Part shown: positions 19,110 to 25,873 of the stretch, in pieces | Numbering within the stretch: the first letter of the stretch is position 1 | How the letters are laid out: every line of letters starts with the position of its first letter | Origin: an uncultured Phascolarctobacterium sp. | GTDB lineage: Bacteria > Bacillota > Negativicutes > Acidaminococcales > Acidaminococcaceae | NCBI RefSeq assembly: GCF_905212365.1 | Contig: NZ_CAJMEH010000002.1 | Span: forward strand, 1 to 64,000 | DNA length: 64,000 bases | Direction of reading: 5' to 3' | Notes under the pieces: model-generated | What the model saw: the letters and a program-made list of their open reading frames with translations, nothing else | Told to the model about the DNA's origin: nothing | Databases searched by the model: none | Position numbers and translations under genes: made by a program

Positions 19110-19580
19110 TCACAGCTCTTTGAAAGTTTTTATATGCACTATCCATTCGCCTTTACGGTCGGACCCCTGACGTTCCAATAGCTTTTGCATCTTTAATGAA
19201 CGTATAGCTCTCGTGACGTGGCTTCGGCTAAGGTTTATATCATTGCACAACTTCAAAATTGTACTTTGAGGATGCCTCTTAAAATATTGCAAAACTGCTT
19301 TTTCTACATCATTCAAGCTATCATTTTCAGTCTCATTTTCACTTTTAGTCTCACTTGATTCTAAAAATGCAGGATGAATAAAAATGGTAGACGTAAAAGA
19401 AAGTCTATCGTCGTCCGTTTCAAAAAGCGGCTTAGGCGATCCGTTAGCTTCCAAAGCGTTTAATATTTTTCTAAAGCCGGTATTACGGTACGGCCAAATA
19501 CCCTTAGCCGCTTGCGCCAGCGCGTCGTTCTTTACACCTTTACTTGACTCTAGTATAATATAAATATAGTTGATTATCAA
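19110..19580 (-). pseudogene. C-terminal remnant of an AlbA_2-type regulator
   Basis: 156 codons. The text GIWPYRNTGFRKILNALEANGSPKPLFETDDDR...STIFIHPAF is the usual end of the RecG-like ATPase region, and DINLSRSHVTRAIRSLKM is an HTH. The whole AlbA_2 domain and the first 350 or so residues of the family are absent. The first residues (MIINYIYIILESSKG) do not belong to the family, and no convincing ribosome site precedes them. The last 15 codons match the neighbouring intact gene exactly. I read it as a 5'-truncated paralogue that may no longer be expressed. Confidence 0.65.
19128..19174. repeat. 47-bp direct repeat, copy B
   Basis: Identical to 17572-17618; lies at the 3' end of the regulator remnant. 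Recombination between the copies would delete the intact AlbA_2 gene. Confidence 0.85.
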
Positions 19581-19618
19581 GGAAAAGAGAGTTAATTGAG
19601 CATAAAAAAAGAATAAAA

Positions 19619-19662
19619 AGCAGGACGCTATGTTAAAAATATAATCACCATAGCGCCCTGCT
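19619..19662 (-). terminator. Intrinsic terminator of the second phosphoethanolamine transferase gene
   Basis: On the minus strand AGCAGGGCGCTATG pairs with CATAGCGTCCTGCT (13 of 14, one G-U) around a 16-base loop and is followed by five T. It lies 14 bases after the stop codon. Confidence 0.85.
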
Positions 19663-19675
19663 TTTATCTTATTTA

Positions 19676-21461
19676 TTAAATATGCGTATGCCCGGCATTG
19701 GTTAATAAATCCTCCCGGCGGTATTTAAAATTCGGCGAAGCCAGCGAATTGGTTTCGTCAAATTTATTGGACTGCACGTTAAAAACGCTGCACAATAATT
19801 CATACGCTAAATCGTTGGTCCAATATAAATTTTGGTGTTGGCGCAGCGTTTCCACCACGTTTTTATTTTTAGCGATGTATTCGTCAGAAAAATAAGTCAC
19901 TAGCGGAATGCGCACACTGCCCATGCCGTCGAAATTAGGCGAGCGCCGTCCGTCCGGAACCGTGGCGTGGTCGGAAAAATAAACCATCGCCTGCAGGTTT
20001 AATTTTTCCTGGGCGTAAGCGAAAATTTTGCTCAAAACATAATCCGTATACGCAATGGAATTGGCGTAATTTAATTCTAATTCATATTTGCCGGGCGTAC
20101 CGAATTTAGTAAATGCTTCTGGATAACGATTGAGAAAATTAAAGTGGCTGCCTTTAAGATGGATAACGACGAAATTGTTGCTCTGCGGGTCTACCTCGTC
20201 TAAAAAATCCAAGAGCGATTCATCATACTGCACAGTATTTAATTGCTGCTTCGTCCACTTCGCCACGTCGGCGGTATCGGCAATTAAAGTTACCGGCGTA
20301 TCTGCCGAGCCCAAATGGCCCTGATTACTATACCAGTGAATCCTGTACCCCCCCCAGTGCACGCACTACATCTATGATGGAGCAGGCTTCATAAAATTTT
20401 TTATCGTTATACTGATTGATTTCCGTCAACGCATTTGATACGGCCAAAACTGTATTGGCGCCGATGGAATAAGCGTTAGGGAAAATAATGCAATTCGACA
20501 TTTCGTTGAGTTTATTCAGCCACGGCGTCGTGTTGTGCGGATACGCCGGGTTGACAGCTTGCATATAATCGCGCGATGCCGATTCGCCAATCACCAGCAA
20601 AATGGTCGACGGCTTGGCAAACTTTTCCGCTAACGGCTGCACCGTTAAATTTTTAATGCGCTCCCGCATATTAGATTTGTATAATTTATTAGTTTCCAAA
20701 TAGGTTTTGACGTCCAAATAAAATTCCACGATGGCGGTACGAATAAATACGCCGTGCTTTTTCTTCCACAAGTAGCAAGACAAAAAAGCTACGATAGCCG
20801 CTAAAATTGCCACAGAATATAAAGACAACGGCTGCGTTTGCGTCAACGCGCCGTAATTTGCCCAGCTGCACACGCCTATCATTAAGACAACGCCTAACAC
20901 CGAAAAAATATTGTACGCCAAAGGCAGGGATTTAAAATATTCGATGATCTCATTGTAATGCGTTTCTTGCAGCATCTGCATACCGTTTTCGTTGATGCAG
21001 GCTTTATACAAAGCGAAATAACCTAACTGCGCCAAGGGTATCAATAAGAAAATTATTTCCAGCACAGTTATAACAACAGCTGCAGGCAGTGCCAACGCAG
21101 AAATTTGCCGTGCCAAAATCCCCAAAGACGATATCCAGCTGATAATATACAAACCAAAAACAGCCTCAAAATGAAATTCAAAATCCGAAGACACCTTATG
21201 ATTGCTGATATAATACAGAGTTGGATATGTTAATATCCACAGCCAGCAAATAATAGTGGGAATAACAAATAGTGGTGAAGACAGCGGCAGCTGTGTGACA
21301 GCCGCAGGCAGCAGCGCCAAAATAGCGCAGGGCACAAAACGGCGCATCTGCAGATAGGTTGCTTTATTTCCAAGGCCATGGGAAATTGCAAAATAATAAC
21401 CATATGACAAAATATAAAACGCAATGGCAACATAGATATAAGCATCATACATGATAAGCAT
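19676..21461 (-). pseudogene. Second phosphoethanolamine transferase, split by a G8 tract (possibly phase variable, OFF)
   Basis: A paralogue of the enzyme at 14939-16777. The 5' part (20328-21461) has the membrane helices, ILLVIGESASRDYMQ and the NTVLAVSNAL segment with the candidate Thr nucleophile. The 3' part (19676-20362) has RIHWYSNQGHLGSADTPV, HLKGSHFN and VYFSDHATVPDGRR with the metal Asp-His. The join is a run of eight G (20348-20355). With eight the frame runs into a TAG; with seven it reads VRALGGYRIHWYSNQ and gives one protein of about 590 residues. Each half alone lacks part of the active site. A good promoter and a terminator bracket the gene, which argues for a maintained gene rather than simple decay. 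Confidence 0.75.
20348..20355 (-). repeat. G8 homopolymer tract in the coding strand
   Basis: Eight consecutive G on the coding strand, between the nucleophile and the metal-binding motifs of the transferase. It is the longest G/C run I noticed in the window, and slippage by one base would restore the frame. Confidence 0.9.
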
Positions 21462-21513
21462 TAATCCTTTCTAAATTAAGTATGAATATTCTTTATAAAT
21501 TAAATCCATTAAT

Positions 21514-21542
21514 ATTGTATTACAGATGCAGTGGATAGTCAA
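21514..21542 (-). promoter_or_regulatory. Sigma-A promoter of the second phosphoethanolamine transferase gene
   Basis: On the minus strand TTGACT (21537-21542), 17 bases, then TACAAT (21514-21519). Both boxes match 5 of 6 consensus bases. The start codon follows about 50 bases on. Confidence 0.75.
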
Positions 21543-21571
21543 TTACGCATATAGCAAAGACCCAAAAAATA

Positions 21572-21599
21572 AGAGCCTTCGGATTTCTCCAAAGGCTCT
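21572..21599 (-). terminator. Intrinsic terminator behind the partial tRNA-Ser copy
   Basis: AGAGCCTT pairs with AAGGCTCT on an 8-bp stem, followed on the minus strand by a T-rich run (21564-21569). It was probably the original terminator of tRNA-Ser(GCT) before the islet was inserted. Confidence 0.75.
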
Positions 21600-21610
21600 A
21601 AAACCGCATG

Positions 21611-21671
21611 GTTGGCGGAGTGGGTGGGATTCGAACCCACGCACGGGGTAAACCGTCTAACGATTTAGCAA
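21611..21671 (-). repeat. Attachment-site copy (distal): 3' part of tRNA-Ser(GCT)
   Basis: 61 bases identical to 23287-23347, running from just past the CCA end to the anticodon loop. The 5' half of a tRNA is missing beyond this point, so it is not a functional tRNA gene. It is the displaced chromosomal 3' end left when an element used the anticodon loop as its crossover site. Confidence 0.85.
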
Positions 21672-21754
21672 CTCACGCCTGCCCATTGCATTGCTTCTAG
21701 GCACTCTTTTATTTCCATATTTTCAACTGGTTTAGATATATTATAAATTAATTC
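21665..21754 (-). other. Short open-frame fragment ending inside the attachment repeat
   Basis: A 29-codon frame reads ELIYNISKPVENMEIKECL, then EAMQWAGVSC, with its TAA supplied by the tRNA anticodon-loop bases (21665-21667). No start codon is visible upstream in this frame. It could be the end of a lost element gene such as the integrase, whose 3' end often abuts the site, but the residues are too few to tell. Confidence 0.3.
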
Positions 21755-21802
21755 TATATTTTACACATATTCGTCGAAGATAAGCCCCCTAAATCACCTA
21801 TC

Positions 21803-22222
21803 TTAAGAGATACCATCCTCAATAGCTTCTTTTTCATGAAAAGATTTTACCGCCGCAACGAATCCATTGGCTTCATCTACTAATTTCAGCACATCTTCTT
21901 CAGATAGCTCAAAATAGTCATCGTAATCACTCATTGAGCGACTTGCAAATAGATTAGAAATTGTATCAGACAAATCCTTCCCAAAAACACCATTCTTAAC
22001 ATAGTGCATTCTGAAATACGATATCACACCAGAATGCTTAGAAAAATCTTTCCCATCAGTAGCTAAAACAGAACGCATAGCATGAAACACAGCATAATAA
22101 GCCCTATTGACAGCCCCACGACTATCTCCTATGGCAAGCAGTGCATTTGCTGCCTTAAGGCATTGGTGCGCCTGCTCTAATCTAAGGCTAGCAAGACTCC
22201 GCTTCTCCTCATCATGCAGCAT
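21803..22222 (-). CDS. HEPN domain toxin of a HEPN/MNT pair
   Basis: 139 residues. The HEPN core is visible as RLEQAHQCLKAANALLAIGD, RGAVNRAYYAVFHAMRSVL and the C-terminal helix around SRSMSDYDDYFELSEEDV. It is the longer HEPN type with an AYYAxFH motif rather than the strict R-x4-6-H of HepT. Such proteins are RNases, or targets of AMP/NMP transfer by the MNT partner. It starts 11 bp inside the MNT gene, so the two are coupled. Genes of this kind are common on integrated elements, in agreement with the tRNA repeats on both sides. Confidence 0.85.
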   Translation of the reverse strand: MLHDEEKRSLASLRLEQAHQCLKAANALLAIGDSRGAVNRAYYAVFHAMRSVLATDGKDFSKHSGVISYFRMHYVKNGVFGKDLSDTISNLFASRSMSDYDDYFELSEEDVLKLVDEANGFVAAVKSFHEKEAIEDGIS

Positions 22223-22553
22223 AAACCACTACACCATCCTTCTCGATATTTTGGTAAAAAGGTAAAATAGGTTTTCTAGCATGGAATGCCTTCTTATCCA
22301 AAAGAAACATTGACAACAAAATATCGTGTTCCAATCCTACACGGCTGAAGATTTTATTTAATGTCCAAAGTATTTTCCTGTTCTCTTCTGGCTCCATATT
22401 CGTTAACACCAATACATCCACATCAGACTCCTCGGTATTATCGCCGCGAGCATAGGAACCATACAAAACTACTTTGTCGAGCTTATCACCCAAAAGATCA
22501 TAAATCTGCTCGGTCAGCTCTTTTAAAACAATATCTAACTCACTACGTTTCAT
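22212..22553 (-). CDS. MNT-type nucleotidyltransferase, antitoxin of the HEPN pair
   Basis: 113 residues. The minimal nucleotidyltransferase motif is complete: VVLYGSYARGDNTEESDVDVLVL, i.e. GS-x-ARG followed by D-x-D, near residues 28-50. Partners of HEPN toxins use this site to attach AMP to the toxin and silence it. Its ATG has AGGAGG upstream, and it is the first gene of the pair behind a sigma-A-type promoter. The ORF is full length for the family. The last 11 bases overlap the HEPN gene. Confidence 0.85.
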   Translation of the reverse strand: MKRSELDIVLKELTEQIYDLLGDKLDKVVLYGSYARGDNTEESDVDVLVLTNMEPEENRKILWTLNKIFSRVGLEHDILLSMFLLDKKAFHARKPILPFYQNIEKDGVVVYAA

Positions 22554-22588
22554 AGCAATTTCCTCCTTGCAGACCTATTTCTATAATA

Positions 22589-22617
22589 ATTATACACTTA
22601 CTTCACATTACCAGCAA
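22589..22617 (-). promoter_or_regulatory. Promoter of the MNT/HEPN pair
   Basis: TTGCTG (22612-22617), 17 bases, TATAAT (22589-22594) on the minus strand, about 36 bases before the MNT start. Confidence 0.65.
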
Positions 22618-22665
22618 GAGAAAAGTCTTTGACAATACGATATTCAAAACTCTTGACTAAATAAC

Positions 22666-22974
22666 TCATAAGCCTAATTCCTTTTCCAAATTAGCGAAAA
22701 CTTCAGAAGCAGGCTTTACTCTACCTGCGAGCACATCCTGATATCCCTTTTCCAAAGCTTCATCAAGTTCGGCTTCTGTCATTTTACTCATATCCAGCGG
22801 ATGCCTATATGGTATTTTAACATCAAAAGGAATTCCTCTTTGCAGGATAATTTGCTTATAAAACATATTAATGGCGTTCGATACAGGAGTCCCTAAAGTC
22901 GATAAAATTTCTTCAGCTTGTTTTTTCACATCTGGCTCAATTCGAGCATAAAGATTTGCAGTTTTGCTTGCCAT
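22666..22974 (-). CDS. RelB/DinJ-family antitoxin, orphan
   Basis: 102 residues from the ATG at 22974, chosen because GAGGAG lies 9 bases upstream; the open frame extends 22 codons further but without a ribosome site. The N-terminal ribbon-helix-helix is MASKTANLYARIEPDVKKQAEEIL, then GTPVSNAINMFYKQIILQRGIPFDV, a standard RelB/DinJ pattern. The C-terminal tail that would bind a RelE/YafQ toxin is present (EAELDEALEKGYQDVLAGR). No RelE-type toxin follows: the next gene is MNT. It may be a remnant, or may guard against a toxin elsewhere. Confidence 0.8.
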   Translation of the reverse strand: MASKTANLYARIEPDVKKQAEEILSTLGTPVSNAINMFYKQIILQRGIPFDVKIPYRHPLDMSKMTEAELDEALEKGYQDVLAGRVKPASEVFANLEKELGL

Positions 22975-23011
22975 ATTATCAACTCCTCTACCTGTTAGCT
23001 TCTTTTTCTTT

Positions 23012-23040
23012 ATTATACATATTTGTAAGTACAAAAGCAA
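23012..23040 (-). promoter_or_regulatory. Promoter and operator-like palindrome of the RelB gene
   Basis: TTGCTT (23035-23040), 17 bases, TATAAT (23012-23017) on the minus strand. Between the boxes lies a perfect 6-2-6 palindrome, TTTGTA-N2-TACAAA (23022-23035), where RelB-type proteins usually bind to repress themselves. Confidence 0.65.
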
Positions 23041-23245
23041 TACTAATGTAGATGCTTTGTGTAAGAAAGCTCAAAACTCTAAGAGTTAAGAGAGCATCCA
23101 TACAGAATCGCCAAATTGATATTCCTTGCGTTATTTCTAAGATAATGGATTTTTTATCATAAGCCCCACGTGTATAAAACTTAATACAAATTACTCTCAG
23201 TTATACAGCTAATACTCCATCTTTTCTTTTGCTAGGCAAATAAAA

Positions 23246-23276
23246 ACGGCTTCGTAGATTATCTCTACAAAGCCGT
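23246..23276 (-). terminator. Intrinsic terminator of tRNA-Ser(GCT)
   Basis: ACGGCTTTGTAGA pairs with TCTACGAAGCCGT (12 of 13) on the minus strand, followed by a T run. It is 11 bases past the tRNA end and probably came with the inserted element. Confidence 0.85.
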
Positions 23277-23286
23277 CGTTTATTGT

Positions 23287-23347
23287 GTTGGCGGAGTGGG
23301 TGGGATTCGAACCCACGCACGGGGTAAACCGTCTAACGATTTAGCAA
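23287..23347 (-). repeat. Attachment-site copy (proximal), inside tRNA-Ser(GCT)
   Basis: 61 bases identical to 21611-21671, 1,676 bp away. Identity stops in the anticodon loop, the usual crossover point of tyrosine recombinases. The two copies bracket the HEPN/MNT and RelB genes. Confidence 0.85.
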
Positions 23348-23380
23348 ACCGTCCTCTTCAGCCAGCTTGAGTACCACTCC
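23289..23380 (-). tRNA. tRNA-Ser(GCT)
   Basis: 92 bases including an encoded CCA. The acceptor stem GGAGTGG pairs with CCACTCC, the anticodon loop is TTGCTAAA (anticodon GCT, decoding AGC/AGU), a long variable arm is present as in all serine tRNAs, and the T-arm reads GTGGGTTCGAATCCCAC. The 3' 59 bases belong to the 61-bp attachment repeat, so the tRNA was rebuilt after integration. Confidence 0.95.
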
Positions 23381-23396
23381 ATTAGACTACTATATT

Positions 23397-23425
23397 AGTA
23401 TAACAGAAGTTTTACTTTTTGGCAA
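23397..23425 (-). promoter_or_regulatory. Promoter of tRNA-Ser(GCT)
   Basis: TTGCCA (23420-23425), 17 bases, TATACT (23397-23402) on the minus strand. The -10 box ends 16 bases before the mature tRNA 5' end. Confidence 0.75.
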
Positions 23426-23448
23426 GAGCTTCTGCACAATTTTTTATT

Positions 23449-23538
23449 TGGCGGAAAGGGTGGGATTCGAACCCACGGAAGGCTTGCGCCCTCGCTAGTT
23501 TTCAAGACTAGAGCCTTAAACCGCTCGGCCACCTTTCC
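23449..23538 (-). tRNA. tRNA-Ser(TGA)
   Basis: 90 bases with encoded CCA. The acceptor stem is GGAAAGG/CCTTTCC, the anticodon stem-loop CTAGTCTTGAAAACTAG has anticodon TGA (decoding UCA and related codons), a long variable arm is present and the T-arm is GTGGGTTCGAATCCCAC. It lies 68 bases upstream of the second serine tRNA. Confidence 0.95.
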
Positions 23539-23549
23539 ATATAAATGTA

Positions 23550-23578
23550 ATTATACGTTAAAAGCGTCCTTCCGTCAA
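23550..23578 (-). promoter_or_regulatory. Promoter of tRNA-Ser(TGA)
   Basis: TTGACG (23573-23578), 17 bases, TATAAT (23550-23555) on the minus strand: one mismatch to the sigma-A consensus. Confidence 0.85.
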
Positions 23579-23583
23579 GCCTT

Positions 23584-24216
23584 TTACGCTAAAGCTGCGT
23601 CCGTGGCCTGCAACGTCCTTGCCTCCAACAGCGCCGCCTGTTCCAGCATAGCCGTCAGCTCCCTGCTCACCGCTTTGTTATACTCCGCGTCCTTCGTCAG
23701 CTGTAAATTGATGCGCACATTATAATCGGCGCAGCGCAAAGCCGCACGCGCCAGCAAAGCGCTGCACGCACCATCGGTGATTACGCCCGGATTGCCAACC
23801 GCCACCAGCCTGTCTGCCAGCTGCAGCGCCAGCAAAGCCGTGCGGGCAATGGCTAACGGCACCGCCGCCGCCCGCTTTGCTGCCATGCGCACAGCCTGCG
23901 TCCGCGCTGCCTTTTCCTCCTCCGTCGCTTTCGGCAGCCTGTAACACGCCATAAAGCTTTCAAAGGCCTTAGCGTCGTCCTCTGCCAGCTGCAAAAGCTC
24001 CGAGCGCGCGGCTTCGGCCTGCGACAAAAGCTCCTTAACCTCCGCTTCCTGCGCGGCAAAGCGCTCCTTCCCCACAGTGAGATTACCCACCATGGAAGCC
24101 AGCGCCGCCGCCAAAGCCCCGGCCATAGCGGCAGGGCCGCCGCCCCCCGGAGTGGGCGCTGCCGAAGCCAAAGCCGTCAAAAAAATTTTGCTGCTCATTT
24201 CGGTCAGATTCTGCAT
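23584..24216 (-). CDS. Cyclodeaminase/cyclohydrolase family protein (FTCD C-terminal type)
   Basis: 210 residues. The N-terminus LASAAPTPGGGGPAAMAGALAAALASMV is the glycine-rich folate-site signature (usual S-x-x-x-P-x-P-G-G-G-S) of formiminotetrahydrofolate cyclodeaminase and of FchA methenyltetrahydrofolate cyclohydrolase. All-alpha composition and length agree. It would act on formimino- or methenyl-tetrahydrofolate in one-carbon metabolism. The Ala codons are very GC-rich, in contrast to the AT-rich genes beyond the tRNAs. It is the last gene of the core block. Which of the two reactions it catalyses cannot be decided here. Confidence 0.85.
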   Translation of the reverse strand: MQNLTEMSSKIFLTALASAAPTPGGGGPAAMAGALAAALASMVGNLTVGKERFAAQEAEVKELLSQAEAARSELLQLAEDDAKAFESFMACYRLPKATEEEKAARTQAVRMAAKRAAAVPLAIARTALLALQLADRLVAVGNPGVITDGACSALLARAALRCADYNVRINLQLTKDAEYNKAVSRELTAMLEQAALLEARTLQATDAALA

Positions 24217-24238
24217 ATTTTACCTCTTTTCTGTACAA

Positions 24239-24282
24239 ACGGCTATGCAGCGCAAGCCTTCTGCTCACGTCTGCATAGCCGT
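24239..24282. terminator. Perfect 12-bp inverted repeat, possible terminator
   Basis: ACGGCTATGCAG (24239-24250) and CTGCATAGCCGT (24271-24282) pair perfectly around a 20-base loop, in the gap between the RuvC-like gene and the cyclodeaminase gene. Only three T follow on the minus strand, so termination there would be weak. Confidence 0.5.
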
Positions 24283-24288
24283 AAACTA

Positions 24289-24693
24289 CTAACTCTTATT
24301 TTGCGCCAGCCAGCGCCGCACCTGTACCACCGCCGCATAAGCGTCCAGCGGCTCAGGCGGAACCTGCAGGCCTAAGGGCAAAAGCCTCCGCCAACCCTTA
24401 GGCGGATTTTCCTGCCAATACAAGCTGCGCGCTTCCTCCGTACTATGCGCTTCGCCAACTAGCGCTAAAACCGTATTGGGAAAAACCTTCTGCACCGCTA
24501 CGCCGATGGCCTTACTATTAGTGCCGTCGCCCATAATAATCTGCGCCGGCTGCTCCTGACCAGCAAAAATGCGCAGTTCGCTGGCAATGCTATCCGTAAC
24601 TGCAATGCGCAGCGCCAGAATACTGCCGTCAGCTGCCACCAAAGCCAAGCCTGTTTTGCTGCGTCCTGGGTCGATTCCCAAATACTTATTCAT
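24289..24693 (-). CDS. RuvC/YqgF-like nuclease-fold protein
   Basis: 134 residues. The start YLGIDPGRSKTGLALV is the first acidic strand of the RNase H/RuvC fold, and IIMGDGTNSK and LALVGEAHSTEEARSLYW supply the second motif with Glu. The acidic positions D (GIDPG), E (GEAHSTEE) and D (PPEPLDAYAAV) fit a RuvC-type or YqgF-type active site. It may resolve Holliday junctions or process rRNA; a separate clade of such 'resolvase-like' proteins exists in Firmicutes. It overlaps the DUF3084 gene by 8 bp, so it is transcribed with the lpt genes. Confidence 0.75.
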   Translation of the reverse strand: MNKYLGIDPGRSKTGLALVAADGSILALRIAVTDSIASELRIFAGQEQPAQIIMGDGTNSKAIGVAVQKVFPNTVLALVGEAHSTEEARSLYWQENPPKGWRRLLPLGLQVPPEPLDAYAAVVQVRRWLAQNKS

Positions 24694-25837
24694 TATCGGG
24701 CAGCACCTCCAGCCGCACCCTTACTGGCCCGGCCGTAGTAATATCTCCCTTGGCATAAGCTCTGAGCGTAAATTTACCGTTAGTACGCCGCATAGCGTTG
24801 CTGGTTTCAATCATCGTCGCCGCATCCATGTTGCCAACCTTGCCGGTCAACGGATCCGGCAACACGCCTGCTTCCACAGCACGATGATTTACCTGAGTCA
24901 GGAAAGCCATAATAATATTTTCGTAGCTCTCCGGAACAGCATCTGCATACTCCTGGCTTAAAATCAAAGAGCCGTCGGGATAAATAAATTGATTCTCAAA
25001 AATTTCAATTTCACAAACGACTAATTCGCCCACAATGATATTCGCTACTGTGCGTATCCGGAAAAACAGATTGCCCTTGCTTTGGTCCAAAGCGTTGATA
25101 GCGTCCGTTACTATATTTTTAGAAATCCAGATAGCCTGCAAAGGCTGTTCCTCCTGCTGCACGCCCAAGCGTTGCAAGGCTATCTCATTAGCATTTTGCA
25201 GCAACCAATTAACTTGCGCCACATTTTCCTCGTGCTTCAGGCCGCCGCGCATTACCCCGGCGTAAACTATCTCGCCGGCACGATAATAAACCTGCCCCTC
25301 GCGCATATTGATAATACCCTTGCGCAAAGCGTCGGTAGTCTTTTCCAGATTTTCTATTTCGCCGGTAAGCTGCACTTTAGCGTCAGTTAAGCTTGCTACC
25401 TCCGCCTGAGCCTGACTGTACATCTCATTCATTTGCGCCAGTTTAGCGTCCATTGCGTCGTTTTCTCTGGTGCTTTCCTTAATCTTCGCGTCCAGAATAC
25501 TGATCTGCTGATTTTGTTCATCCACTTTATTTTTCGCCTCAGACAGCGCATCGGCCGCATCGGCCTTTTCTTCGTTCAACAGCTTTAATTCCTGCTGCAG
25601 CTTTTCCATACCGAACAACGCGGTACGCGCGCTTTGCGAAGCGATGGTCATTACGCCGATGGTCAGCACGGCAATCATGGTACCGCTGATTACCGTCAGC
25701 AAAATAGAAGTATATTTGGGACGCAGGCCAAAAACGGACATTTTCTTTTTGCCGATTTTACTGCCCATTTTATCTGCAATATACGCGATCAACCCGCCGA
25801 CGATGGCCATAATAATAATCATTCTGATGCCTACCAA
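24686..25837 (-). CDS. DUF3084 membrane protein with coiled coil
   Basis: 383 residues from a TTG at 25837 (GGAGG 7 bases before it; an in-frame ATG lies five codons later). Two membrane helices (about residues 5-25 and 44-66) are joined by a short basic loop, KMGSKIGKKKMSVFGLRPK. A long coiled coil (about 75-165, rich in E, K and Q) follows, then a folded C-terminal DUF3084 domain. The family is widespread in cyanobacteria and diderm Firmicutes, and its role is unknown; the topology would place the coil outside the inner membrane. It follows the LptF/G gene by 36 bases, which suggests an envelope role. Confidence 0.8.
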   Translation of the reverse strand: MVGIRMIIIMAIVGGLIAYIADKMGSKIGKKKMSVFGLRPKYTSILLTVISGTMIAVLTIGVMTIASQSARTALFGMEKLQQELKLLNEEKADAADALSEAKNKVDEQNQQISILDAKIKESTRENDAMDAKLAQMNEMYSQAQAEVASLTDAKVQLTGEIENLEKTTDALRKGIINMREGQVYYRAGEIVYAGVMRGGLKHEENVAQVNWLLQNANEIALQRLGVQQEEQPLQAIWISKNIVTDAINALDQSKGNLFFRIRTVANIIVGELVVCEIEIFENQFIYPDGSLILSQEYADAVPESYENIIMAFLTQVNHRAVEAGVLPDPLTGKVGNMDAATMIETSNAMRRTNGKFTLRAYAKGDITTAGPVRVRLEVLPDNE

Positions 25838-25873
25838 ATAACCGCCTCCCTAAAATTATCGCACAGCTTTCGC

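Noticed and set aside
21611..21671. Possible third tRNA gene
   Set aside because: Only the 3' 59 bases of tRNA-Ser are present; no acceptor or D-arm partner exists upstream, so it is an attachment-site remnant.
23041..23245. Possible small gene upstream of the RelB promoter
   Set aside because: No open frame with a ribosome site on either strand; I see nothing else in it.
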